This document shows positions 5,821 through 12,145 of a DNA stretch of 12,145 nt, one piece after another. The position numbers and the translations under genes were made by a program. Each line of letters opens with the position of its first letter. The first letter of the stretch is position 1. The stretch is from Actinomycetes bacterium (GTDB lineage: Bacteria > Actinomycetota > Acidimicrobiia > Acidimicrobiales > Palsa-688): positions 1-12,145 of the forward strand of contig JAKARG010000045.1 of assembly GCA_021819345.1 (NCBI GenBank). The letters run 5' to 3'. Below the pieces are notes generated by a model. That model searched no databases, was not told the origin of the DNA, and saw only the letters and a program-made list of their open reading frames with translations.

Positions 5821-6410
5821 AGCTCGAAGATGTGGTGGCCGAGCTCGACGAGCAGCGAGCGCAGGAGGGGCAGCGAGAGGCCGATCACGGTCCCGGGGTC
5901 GCCTTCGATGCGATCCACGAGCGGTGCCCCCCGTCCTTCGAGGGTGAACCCGCCGGCAACCCCGAGCGGCTCCCCGCTGCCGACGTAGGCGGCGATCTCC
6001 TCCTCGCTCGGGTGGCCGAAGTGCACGACGGTCGAGCTCACCGCGCCGGTTGCCCGGCCGGAGGTGGTGTCGATCAGGTGGTGGCCGCTCAGCAGCGTCC
6101 CTCGCCGGCCTCGGCGCGCTCGCCACCACCGCAGCGCCTCGTCGGTGTCGACCGGCTTGCCGAGGACCTCACCGTCGAGGTCGAGCAGCGAGTCGCAGCC
6201 GAGGACCAGCGCGCCGGGGCCGCAGCGGCCGGCGACCGCCTCGGCCTTCATCCGGGCGAGCGTCGCGACCGCCTCGCCGGCTCCGGGTGAGCGGACCTCC
6301 GACTCGTCGACGCCGCTCACCACCACCTCCGCGCCGATGCCGGCAGCCCGGAGGAGGCGAAGGCGCGCCGGGGACGCCGAGGCGAGGACGAGGTGCCGAC
6401 CCGCGGTCAC
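5808..6410 (-). CDS. maf: Maf-family nucleoside triphosphate pyrophosphatase
   Basis: The protein is 200 aa, the normal length. Maf proteins hydrolyse non-canonical or specific nucleoside triphosphates to monophosphate and pyrophosphate, as house-cleaning enzymes and, in some bacteria, as division modulators. Visible motifs: LVLASASPARLRLLRAAGI (residues 7-25, substrate loop), GVDES, LARMKAEAVAG (Lys 55), VLGCDSLLDLDGEVLGKP (catalytic Asp 73, Lys 85), SGHHLID, GSGEPLGVAGGFTLEGRGAP and TVIGLSLPLL. The canonical S-P-R is S-P-A here. The GTG at 6410 overlaps the stop of the zinc-ribbon gene (GTGA), so translation is coupled. An upstream start in the same frame would add Arg-rich shadow sequence and is rejected. 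The substrate subtype cannot be assigned. Confidence 0.95.
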   Translation of the reverse strand: MTAGRHLVLASASPARLRLLRAAGIGAEVVVSGVDESEVRSPGAGEAVATLARMKAEAVAGRCGPGALVLGCDSLLDLDGEVLGKPVDTDEALRWWRARRGRRGTLLSGHHLIDTTSGRATGAVSSTVVHFGHPSEEEIAAYVGSGEPLGVAGGFTLEGRGAPLVDRIEGDPGTVIGLSLPLLRSLLVELGHHIFELWTS

Positions 6411-6643
6411 TCCTTGGTCGCCACGGCGTTGGGCGTGACGTGCATCCGGGGCTCGAAGCGCTCGGCGGTCACCACCCTCTCCACCCCGGCGCTCGACCGG
6501 GCCAGCTCGGCCCGGCAGGAGCGGCACGGCCCGTAGAAGCGCTCCCCCTCGGCCGGGTTGCCGCAGCGGGGGCAGTCGAAGGCTGCGACCCTGCCAGGAG
6601 TCCCTTCGGAGGAGGTCGGCGCGCCGGGGTCCAGCAGTTCCAT
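6407..6643 (-). CDS. Small zinc-ribbon protein upstream of maf
   Basis: The protein is 78 aa. One zinc-ribbon motif is seen: FDCPRCGNPAEG (Cys 24, 27) and YGPCRSCRAEL (Cys 40, 43), followed by a Val/Arg-rich tail and VTPNAVATKE. GGAGGGG stands just before the ATG at 6643. It is the first gene of the zinc-ribbon, maf, dusB run and overlaps maf by GTGA. The cysteine spacing suits a single structural zinc site; binding of nucleic acid or protein is possible but not shown. There is no signal peptide. Its function is unknown. Confidence 0.82.
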   Translation of the reverse strand: MELLDPGAPTSSEGTPGRVAAFDCPRCGNPAEGERFYGPCRSCRAELARSSAGVERVVTAERFEPRMHVTPNAVATKE

Positions 6644-6655
6644 GGCCCCTCCATC

Positions 6656-6684
6656 AGTTGGTCGTGGTCACCACGGTCACTGTA
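6656..6684 (+). promoter_or_regulatory. Promoter and dyad upstream of the RES/Xre-type operon
   Basis: TTGGTC and TGTAGG stand 17 bases apart, a plausible but weak -35/-10 pair for the antitoxin-toxin operon. The spacer contains CGTGGTCACCACG (6663-6675), a perfect 6-bp dyad around one base, placed where an antitoxin-type repressor would block polymerase. The same dyad lies 20-32 bases upstream of the divergent zinc-ribbon gene. Confidence 0.4.
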
Positions 6685-6804
6685 GGCCGACTCGAGGTCC
6701 ACCTCGGGAGCCCCGGCTCCTAAGCTCGCTCAACTCGTCCTAGGGTCGAGGTGGTAGAAGAGGTTGAGAAAATCGAGGACGTCGAGGATGCCGAGGAGGT
6801 CGAA

Positions 6805-7254
6805 GTGACGGAGCACACCGAGATGTTGGCTCGCCTGTCGGTGCGGGCCTCGCCCGAGGCCTCCCGGCTGGCCTTGTCGGTGCTCGAGGCCGACATCGCC
6901 GGGCGCACCTGGTCGGACCAGGTCGGCCCCTCGCTGTCACAGAAGGACACGGCTCGTCTGCTCGATCGCAGCGAACAAGCCGTGAGCAAGGATCGCCGGC
7001 TGCTCAGGGTCCGCCGACGAGACGGCTCGCCGGTCTATCCGATCGTTCAGTTCGAGGGACGAGCGCAGCGCCCGGGGGTAGCGGAGATCATCGAGGTCCT
7101 CTCGCCCGCTCTCGGGGCTCCGGCGATCGCTTCGTGGCTCACCGCTCCCAACGACCAGCTCGCTGAGATGCGTCCCATCGAGGCTCTGAGCTGCGGGATG
7201 GCCGAGCAGACGACGGCTCTGGCCACCAGGCTCGCCGACCGGCTCTCCCATTGA
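6805..7254 (+). CDS. Xre/MbcA-like antitoxin of a RES-type pair
   Basis: The protein is 149 aa from the GTG at 6805, which has an excellent GAGGAGG five bases upstream. An earlier in-frame GTG (6751) would add 18 residues that are nearly all Val, Glu and Asp. A helix-turn-helix is seen at about residues 43-67 (LSQKDTARLLDRSEQAVSKD). The second half (PVYPIVQFEGRAQ, then EIIEVLSPALGAPAIASWLT, then MRPIEAL) matches the toxin-binding C-terminal region of MbcA/ParS-like (DUF2384) antitoxins. It should bind the RES toxin and repress the operon. The stop overlaps the toxin start (TGATG). Recognition rests on motifs plus the partner gene. Confidence 0.85.
   Translation: MTEHTEMLARLSVRASPEASRLALSVLEADIAGRTWSDQVGPSLSQKDTARLLDRSEQAVSKDRRLLRVRRRDGSPVYPIVQFEGRAQRPGVAEIIEVLSPALGAPAIASWLTAPNDQLAEMRPIEALSCGMAEQTTALATRLADRLSH
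6907..6923. repeat. 17-bp perfect palindrome inside the antitoxin gene
   Basis: ACCTGGTC, G, GACCAGGT gives 8-bp arms around a single base. It falls in codons for RTWSDQVG of the antitoxin. Its centre resembles the dyad in the promoter region (TGGTCGGACCA versus TGGTCACCA). It may be a second operator or a by-product of the encoded peptide. Confidence 0.45.
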
Positions 7255-7913
7255 TGGCACTGGGGCCTCCTCCTCCGGCCTTCGAGCTGATCGGTATGCC
7301 GGCAATCGACCTATCGGGGCGCCGCGCGCATCGCGTGCACCTGGCATCGAGGTCGTCCCCGTGGTGGTTCTCTTCGGCCAAGGGAGGAGCCGGCGGGAGG
7401 TTCGATCTCGAGGCTCCGCTCGGGACCTGCTACCTGGCAGCGGAGGTGTCCGGTTCGGTGATCGAGGCGTTCGCGGGCTTCGGGCGCGGCGCCCTCCCGA
7501 TCTCCGAGCTGCGGCGGCGGCGGCGTGCAGAGGTGGTGTGCCCGCCCAGGTCGCCGAGAGCGGCAGACCTATGCGACCGGCGCGCCCGAGGGCTCGGGGT
7601 GACTGCGGCGCTGTGGGCGGGCGACGACCGGCGGATCACCCAGGCTTGGGCTGCGGCGTTGCGGAGATCTGGGTGGTTGGCCGTCTGGAGCGGCGCCTCC
7701 CACGATCCGTCCGGGACCGAGCGCAACATCGCCCTGTTCGACCTGGCCGGCGAGCACGTGCCCTACGACGACACCGTGGGGTGGGCTCACTTCGAGCATC
7801 GGCTCGACGACGACCCGGTCGTCACCGGTGCGCTAGCGGGCTACGGGATAGCCGTCATCGCCGACCCTTCGCCCGAAACGGTCCCCCTCGAAGAGAGCGG
7901 ACTGCTCGACTAG
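7254..7913 (+). CDS. RES-domain toxin (NAD-consuming family)
   Basis: The protein is 219 aa. The ATG at 7254 overlaps the antitoxin stop (TGATG); an in-frame TTG one codon earlier is less likely. The RES domain (PF08808) is recognised by HRVHL (Arg 27), SSPWWFSSAKGGAGGRFDL (Arg 49), GTCYLAAEVSGSVIEAF (Tyr 60, Glu 71) and the later WAAALRRSGWLAVWSGA and RNIALFDL segments. Named RES toxins such as MbcT degrade NAD+ by phosphorolysis, and others modify proteins with ADP-ribose; the Arg, Tyr and Glu positions match that active-site pattern. It is therefore expected to act in the cytosol and to be held inactive by the upstream antitoxin. The reading frame is intact. Confidence 0.9.
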   Translation: MALGPPPPAFELIGMPAIDLSGRRAHRVHLASRSSPWWFSSAKGGAGGRFDLEAPLGTCYLAAEVSGSVIEAFAGFGRGALPISELRRRRRAEVVCPPRSPRAADLCDRRARGLGVTAALWAGDDRRITQAWAAALRRSGWLAVWSGASHDPSGTERNIALFDLAGEHVPYDDTVGWAHFEHRLDDDPVVTGALAGYGIAVIADPSPETVPLEESGLLD

Positions 7914-7922
7914 GCGCTTGGC

Positions 7923-7960
7923 CCGAGGCGAGCCCCGACCTCCGCCGTCGGCCCCCTCGG
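7923..7960. terminator. Nested hairpin between convergent genes
   Basis: An outer stem CCGAGG/CCTCGG (7923-7928, 7955-7960) encloses an inner stem CCGAC/GTCGG (7935-7939, 7947-7951). It lies between the end of the RES toxin gene (7913) and the end of the convergent Rpf-like gene (7968). There is no T-run. A bidirectional terminator is the simplest reading. Confidence 0.5.
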
Positions 7961-7967
7961 ACCCGGG

Positions 7968-9260
7968 TCAGATCAGCCCCAGCTCGGCGGCGCAGACCGG
8001 CCACTGGCCCCAGCCGGCCTCCGCCTGGAGCTGGATCGCAGCTGCGTTCTGCATCGCGGGGGGCTCGAGGTAGGGCCACCCCGGGTAGCCGAGGCTGGTC
8101 CAGGTCTGCTCGCTGAACTGGTAGGCGCCGTAGTAGCCGTTCCCGGTGTCGGCCTGGTAGTTGTCGCCCGACTCGCACATCCGCAGCTCGTACCAGACCC
8201 CCCCCGAGCCGTTGCCCGTCGGGGCAACCGTCGTCGGCGGGCTGGTCGTCGGCGGGCTGGTCGTCGGCGGGCTGGTGGTGACCGGCGGGCTGGTCGTCGG
8301 CGGGCTGGTGGTGCTCGTCGGGGCGACCGTCGTCGGCGGGCTGGTGGTGCTCGGGGGGCTCGTGGTCGTCGGGCTGGTCGGGGGCGCTGCGACGGTCACC
8401 GAGACCGAGGTGGTGCTCGGGGGGTCGGTGGTCGAGGGGACCGCGCTCGTGGTCGGCGTCGGTTGCCGAGGGTCGTTAGCGCTCGATGGCGGGGCGGCGT
8501 AAGGACCGGAGGTCTGCGAGCCGACCACTGCGAGCAGCCCACCGTCGACCGGGCCGCCCTGGGTGGCCGGCGCCCGGCGGCGGTCGGCGGCCTCGGCGCT
8601 CAGGCGGGCCTCGTAGGCGTCGAGGCTGGCCTGCTCCGATCGGGCGGTCGCGTAGGCGCGGGCGCGTGCCGAAGCTGCGGCGGCGGCATCGCTGCGGGCG
8701 GTGGCTCGCTCGGCGCGCACGAGCGACGCAGCCGTCGCGAGCTCGCGCTCGGCGAGCTGGTAGGCGTCGAGGCTGTCGCTCACCGTCCCCGAGGCCACCG
8801 ACAGGTACTCCTCGCCGACCAGCGCCCCGAGCCCACTGTCGGGGATGTCGGCGAGCTCCCCTGGCGCCTCGCCGGTGTAGCTGTCGAGCGCGACAGCACG
8901 AAGCGTCTCGCGGCTGGCCGCCGCGCGCCGCTCCAGTCGGGACAGGTTGACCACTTGCTCGGCGAGCTGGCGGTCGAGCGAGCCGACCTCGGCCGAGGCG
9001 GAGGCGAACTCGCTGCTCAGCCGATGGATGCGCTCCGAGCTCGCCTGCAGCGCCGCTTGGAGGTCGGCGAGCGTGGAGCCCCCGGTGGTCGCGGCGGAGC
9101 TCGGCGCCGCCGGGAGGAGCACCGATGCCGCCAGCAACAGCGACCCGATCACCGGCGGCGCCCACCTGTGGCCCCGACGAGGGCGGCCCGAGGAGGCACC
9201 TCTGCGAGCAGTCAAAACGTCGCGAAGGTACCGGAGCCCCCCCGGTGTGGCAAGCGCCAC
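7968..9260 (-). CDS. Secreted coiled-coil protein with C-terminal Rpf-like transglycosylase domain
   Basis: The protein is 430 aa. A signal peptide is visible: basic region to residue 32, hydrophobic core about 37-49, AxA-type cut near 57. Residues about 62-235 are Ala/Glu/Arg/Ser-rich helices (LQAALQASSERIHRLSSEF, RLERRAAASRETLR) like the coiled-coil N-terminus of wall-hydrolase regulators. Residues about 260-350 are a Pro/Thr/Ser linker with SPPTT repeats. Residues 356-430 form the Rpf domain (PF06737): WYELRMCESGDNYQ with catalytic Glu 363, TGNGYYGAYQFSEQTW, and GWGQWPVCAAELG; Cys 362 and Cys 423 likely pair. Rpf enzymes cleave peptidoglycan glycan strands and help growth resume from dormancy. 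The GTG at 9260 has only a weak ribosome binding site; a TTG at 9215 is an alternative. Confidence 0.92.
   Translation of the reverse strand: MALATPGGLRYLRDVLTARRGASSGRPRRGHRWAPPVIGSLLLAASVLLPAAPSSAATTGGSTLADLQAALQASSERIHRLSSEFASASAEVGSLDRQLAEQVVNLSRLERRAAASRETLRAVALDSYTGEAPGELADIPDSGLGALVGEEYLSVASGTVSDSLDAYQLAERELATAASLVRAERATARSDAAAAASARARAYATARSEQASLDAYEARLSAEAADRRRAPATQGGPVDGGLLAVVGSQTSGPYAAPPSSANDPRQPTPTTSAVPSTTDPPSTTSVSVTVAAPPTSPTTTSPPSTTSPPTTVAPTSTTSPPTTSPPVTTSPPTTSPPTTSPPTTVAPTGNGSGGVWYELRMCESGDNYQADTGNGYYGAYQFSEQTWTSLGYPGWPYLEPPAMQNAAAIQLQAEAGWGQWPVCAAELGLI
8230..8374 (-). repeat. 15-bp tandem repeats coding the Pro/Thr linker
   Basis: The plus-strand unit GTCGTCGGCGGGCTG occurs three times in a row (8230-8274) and again at 8293-8307, with variant copies (GTGGTG-type) between and after. 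On the coding strand it spells SPPTT-type repeats in the wall-spanning linker of the Rpf-like protein. Such tracts change copy number by slippage and assemble poorly from short reads. Confidence 0.8.
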
Positions 9261-9334
9261 TCCGGCCTCGGGCCGCCCGGTGCCGGTCGCTCGGGCGGTT
9301 GCCGAGCGCCCCCCGGGCGGCGCAAGCTGTCGAG

Positions 9335-10708
9335 GTGCGCGAACGACTGCCCGCTCCGGCCCCGGCTGAGGGTGCCTCCGGCCAGCGGGACGAGGCGGCG
9401 CCGGCCGCCGCGGGCGACCTCCCGCCGAGCGCGACCGGGACCCGTCGGTCGCCCTACCTGGCCTCTCGCCTCCAGGGCCTCGGCACGACGATCTTCGCCG
9501 AGATGTCCGCCCTGGCCGCTGCGACCGGCTCGGTCAACCTCGGCCAGGGGTTCCCCGACACCGACGGTCCCGAGGCCGTCTCCGAGGCTGCCGTCCGTGC
9601 CATCCGCGAGGGTCGCAACCAGTACCCGCCAGGCGGGGGGGAGCCGGAGCTCCGCCGGGCGGTCGCGGAGCACCGGATGCGCTTCTACGGGCAGAGCTTC
9701 GACCCCGGGACCGAGGTGCTCGTGACCGCCGGGGCCACCGAGGCGGTGACCGCGTCGATCCTCGCCCTGTGCGAGACCGGAGACGAGGTGGTCCTGCTCG
9801 AGCCGTTCTACGACAGCTACCCGGCGGCGGTCGCCCTCGCCGGCGCACGTCCCCGCCTCGTGCCCTTCCGCCCGCCTCGTTGGCAGCTCGACCTCGACGC
9901 GCTCGGCGACGCAGTCAATCCCCGTACCCGGGTGGTGGTCGTCAACTCACCCCACAACCCGACCGGCCGGGTGCTCGACCGGACCGAGCTGTCGGCGATC
10001 GCCGAGCTGTGCGTCCGCCACGACCTGCTGGCGATCACCGACGAGGTCTACGAGCACCTGGTCCACGAAGGCCAGCACCTGCCCCTCGCCTCGTTCCCGG
10101 GGATGGCCGAGCGGACCCTCACGATCTCGAGCGCCGGCAAGACCTTCTCCTTCACCGGCTGGAAGGTCGGCTGGGCGTGCGGACCGGCGCCGCTCGTCGC
10201 CGCGGTGCGCACCGTGGCGCAGTACCTGACCTACGTGAACGCCGCGCCGTTCCAGCCGGCGGTAGCCGCCGGCCTCGGGCTCCCCGGGTCGTTCTTCGCC
10301 GGCGTCGCCGCGTCGCTCCGGGAGCGCCGCGACCGCCTGTGCTCCGGCTTGGAGGCGGAGGGCTTCGCGCTGGTCCCTCCCCAGGCCGGCTACTTCGTCC
10401 TCGCCGGGCTCCCCGGGTGGGCCGAGGCCGGAGAGCCCGGGCGCCCCGGCGGCTCCGGGGACGCCGCCCGGTTCTGCCGGGAGCTCCCGGGGCGGGTCGG
10501 CGTGGTCGCGATCCCGGCCTCGGCGTTCTGCGAGCGGCGCGCCGACCTCGCCGGCTTCGTGCGCTTCGCCTTTTGCAAGCGGCCCGAGGTCCTCGACCTG
10601 GCGCTCGAGCGCCTGGCCGGCCTGCGGGCCCCGCTGGCAGCGCCCGGCCCGACCTCGCCGATGGCGCCGTCGGGGAGCGGGCCGTCGACGCCGGGCCTTG
10701 CCTCCTAG
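9335..10708 (+). CDS. PLP-dependent aminotransferase, DapC/kynurenine aminotransferase type
   Basis: The protein is 457 aa from the GTG at 9335. It is a fold-type I class I/II aminotransferase: SRLQGLGTTIFAEMSALA and VNLGQGFPDTDGP at the substrate end, YPPGGGEPELRRAVAEH, VTAGATEAV, NSPHNPTGRV (Asn about 208), DEVYEHL, SSAGKTFSFTGWKVGW (PLP Lys 269), and RFAFCKRPEVL near the C-terminus. The subfamily includes N-succinyldiaminopimelate aminotransferase (lysine/peptidoglycan precursors), kynurenine aminotransferase and YbdL-like methionine aminotransferase; sequence alone does not decide between them. The first 40 residues are Ala/Pro-rich and not part of the family. No other standard start codon occurs before the core domain, so the N-terminus is uncertain. 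A molybdoenzyme gene starts 19 bases after the stop. Confidence 0.93.
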   Translation: MRERLPAPAPAEGASGQRDEAAPAAAGDLPPSATGTRRSPYLASRLQGLGTTIFAEMSALAAATGSVNLGQGFPDTDGPEAVSEAAVRAIREGRNQYPPGGGEPELRRAVAEHRMRFYGQSFDPGTEVLVTAGATEAVTASILALCETGDEVVLLEPFYDSYPAAVALAGARPRLVPFRPPRWQLDLDALGDAVNPRTRVVVVNSPHNPTGRVLDRTELSAIAELCVRHDLLAITDEVYEHLVHEGQHLPLASFPGMAERTLTISSAGKTFSFTGWKVGWACGPAPLVAAVRTVAQYLTYVNAAPFQPAVAAGLGLPGSFFAGVAASLRERRDRLCSGLEAEGFALVPPQAGYFVLAGLPGWAEAGEPGRPGGSGDAARFCRELPGRVGVVAIPASAFCERRADLAGFVRFAFCKRPEVLDLALERLAGLRAPLAAPGPTSPMAPSGSGPSTPGLAS

Positions 10709-10727
10709 GAGATCCGAGGAGGCTTCG

Positions 10728-12145
10728 ATGCCGAGGGGAGCACACCACCTGGCCCACTGGGGCGCGTTCGAGGTCCGAGCCGGGGATGTCTCCGGGGAGG
10801 CCGTCTCGCTCGCCCCGCACCCCGACGACCCCGAGCCCTCGCCGCTGCTCGCCAACCTCACCGACGGGGCTCGTGGGCAGGCACGGGTGGTCGCCCCGAC
10901 CGTGCGGCGCAGCTGGTGGGAACAGGGATCGGGCGGGCGGGGCAGACCGGAGCTGCGGGGGGCGGACGACTGGATCGAGATCGACTGGGACCCGCTGCTC
11001 GACCGGCTGGCCGACGAGCTGCGGTCCGTCCGCGACCTCCACGGCCCCGAGGCGGTCTACGCCGGCTCCTACGGCTGGGCGAGCGCCGGCCGCTTCCACC
11101 ACGCCCAGAGCCAGCTCCGGCGCTTCATCGAGCTGTTCGGCGGCGCGACGGTGAGCGTGGGCAGCTACAGCACCGGCGCGGCCGAGGCTCTCCTGCCCCA
11201 CGTAGTGGGCAACGACGAGGAGGTCTGGCGGGGGGCGACGTCGTGGTCGGTCATCGCCGAGCACACCGAGCTGCTGGTGGCATTCGGTGGGCTGGCCCCC
11301 AAGAACTGCGGCGTCGCCCCCGGGGGCGTGACCGTCCACCGGGTCGGGGAGGCCCTGCGTCGCGGGTCCGAGCGCGGCATGCGCATCGAGTCCTTCAGTC
11401 CCCTTCGTGACGACGTTGCTGCCTCCCTCGGTGCGAGCTGGCACCCGCTGCGACCGGGCACCGACGTGGCGGCGATGCTCGGCCTCGCCCATGTCCTGAT
11501 CAGCGACGGCCTCGCCGACCTCGACTTCTGCGAGCGGTACTGCGTCGGCACCGAGCGGCTGGTCGACTACGTGACCGGCCGCAGCGGCGGGGTCGCGAGG
11601 ACCCCGGAGTGGGCGGCGGGCATCTGCCAGGTGCCTGCGGGGACGCTGCGGACCCTGGCCCATGCGATGGCCGCTCGTCGGACCCTGCTCAGCACGTCGT
11701 GGTCCCTGCAGCGCGCCCGCTACGGCGAGCAGCCGGTGTGGATGTCGATCGCCCTCGCCTGCCTGCTCGGCCAGGTCGGCCTCCCGGGCGGGGGGTTCGG
11801 TCACGGGTACTCCTCGATGGCCGACGTCGGCACCGGCAGGGACCTGGTCCGGGTCCCTGCCCTTCCCGGGGCCACCCGCCGTCTCGATTCCTTCATACCG
11901 GTCGCCCGGGTGGCCGACATGCTCTTGCACCCAGGCGGCGAGTACGACTTCGACGGCCAGCGCCGGCGCTACCCCCACGTCCGCCTCGTCTACTGGGTGG
12001 GCGGCAACCCCTTCCACCACCACCAGGACCTGGGGCGCCTCGCCAGGGCGTGGCGCCAACCCGAGACGGTGGTCGTCCACGAGACCCACTGGACGGCGAC
12101 CGCCCGGCACTCCGACGTCGTGCTGCCCGCCACGATCACAGATCG
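10728..12145 (+). CDS. BisC/DMSO-reductase-family molybdoenzyme, C-terminus cut by the contig edge
   Basis: 472 codons are visible of an expected 740-780. The ATG at 10728 has GAGGAGG five bases upstream. The sequence follows biotin-sulfoxide/TMAO/DMSO reductases (DMSO reductase family type III): HLAHWGAFEVR, PTVRRSWWEQG, IEIDWDPLLDRLADELRSV, AGSYGWASAGRFHHAQSQL, SVGSYSTGAAEALLPHVVG (Ser 147 is the expected Mo ligand), TSWSLQRARYGEQPVWM, LPGGGFGHGYSSM and YWVGGNPFHHHQD. There is no N-terminal CxxCxxxC iron-sulfur motif and no Tat signal, so a cytoplasmic BisC-like enzyme acting on biotin or methionine sulfoxide is more likely than a periplasmic respiratory reductase. It is probably co-transcribed with the aminotransferase. 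The last codons run into adapter sequence. Confidence 0.93.
   Translation, partial: MPRGAHHLAHWGAFEVRAGDVSGEAVSLAPHPDDPEPSPLLANLTDGARGQARVVAPTVRRSWWEQGSGGRGRPELRGADDWIEIDWDPLLDRLADELRSVRDLHGPEAVYAGSYGWASAGRFHHAQSQLRRFIELFGGATVSVGSYSTGAAEALLPHVVGNDEEVWRGATSWSVIAEHTELLVAFGGLAPKNCGVAPGGVTVHRVGEALRRGSERGMRIESFSPLRDDVAASLGASWHPLRPGTDVAAMLGLAHVLISDGLADLDFCERYCVGTERLVDYVTGRSGGVARTPEWAAGICQVPAGTLRTLAHAMAARRTLLSTSWSLQRARYGEQPVWMSIALACLLGQVGLPGGGFGHGYSSMADVGTGRDLVRVPALPGATRRLDSFIPVARVADMLLHPGGEYDFDGQRRRYPHVRLVYWVGGNPFHHHQDLGRLARAWRQPETVVVHETHWTATARHSDVVLPATITD
12140..12145. other. Illumina adapter remnant at right end
   Basis: The window ends with AGATCG, the first six bases of the AGATCGGAAGAGC adapter, mirroring the adapter end at position 1. 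Alone, six bases would mean little; paired with the left end it is convincing. Confidence 0.7.

Noticed and set aside
4762..5988. 408-codon plus-strand frame
   Set aside because: Antisense shadow of dusB and maf with Gly/Arg/Asp-biased composition.
5821..6129. N-terminal extension of dusB to 489 residues
   Set aside because: The added residues are Arg-rich and lie out of frame over the maf gene; DusB homology starts near 5769.
6411..6527. Upstream start for maf
   Set aside because: It overlaps the zinc-ribbon gene in another frame and adds Arg-rich sequence; the GTGA start at 6410 matches family length.
8230..8374. CRISPR-like short repeats
   Set aside because: Units are 15 bp, directly adjacent without spacers, in frame, and encode the SPPTT linker.
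8161..8502. Plus-strand frame with GGLVV repeats resembling a membrane or autotransporter-like repeat protein
   Set aside because: It is the complement of the Pro/Thr repeat linker of the Rpf-like gene and has no ribosome binding site.
10152..12110. 652-codon open frame on the minus strand
   Set aside because: It is antisense to the aminotransferase and molybdoenzyme, whose plus-strand frames carry clear family motifs. Long antisense frames are expected at this GC content.

Overview
The window reads as a 12.1 kb, very GC-rich fragment of an actinobacterial genome. The supporting signs are frequent GTG starts, GTGA and TGATG gene overlaps, GAGGAGG-type ribosome binding sites, and an Rpf-type cell-wall lytic enzyme with a Pro/Thr-rich linker. 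An acidimicrobial or related uncultured lineage would fit, but that placement is inference from gene content. The first nine bases and the last six bases match the two ends of the standard Illumina adapter, so the window is most likely a whole short-read contig, probably metagenomic, with untrimmed ends. The two edge genes are therefore cut by the assembly.

Left part (1-3015): a membrane-anchored LysM protein (minus, cut at the left edge) is divergent from a YbjQ/UPF0145 protein (plus). A minus-strand block follows, listed from its upstream end: a YtrA-type GntR repressor, a DUF1648-like membrane protein overlapping it by GTGA, a PH-like conserved hypothetical protein, and a small unrecognised gene broken by a one-base frameshift. 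The GntR operon has a palindrome over its likely -10 box and a 10-codon leader ORF that carries the only strong ribosome binding site.

Middle (3016-4660): a mazEF-like toxin-antitoxin pair (plus) with three 8-bp tandem repeats just upstream, facing a small two-helix membrane protein (minus) across a hairpin. Next comes a decayed transposase 3' end with an in-frame TAG, lying directly downstream of dusB.

Centre (4660-7913): a tightly packed minus-strand set of a zinc-ribbon protein, Maf nucleotide pyrophosphatase and DusB tRNA-dihydrouridine synthase. Divergent from it is a second toxin-antitoxin pair, a MbcA/Xre-like antitoxin with a RES-domain toxin (an NAD-consuming family), with palindromes in the promoter region and in the antitoxin gene.

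Right part (7968-12145): a secreted coiled-coil protein with a Pro/Thr linker and an Rpf-like transglycosylase domain (minus), divergent from a DapC/kynurenine-type aminotransferase. Nineteen bases later begins a cytoplasmic BisC/DMSO-reductase-family molybdoenzyme, cut at the right edge.

I do not see a clearly new multi-gene system. The most unusual items are the two toxin-antitoxin loci with their DNA repeats, the two decayed genes, the GntR leader ORF, and the aminotransferase-molybdoenzyme pairing.
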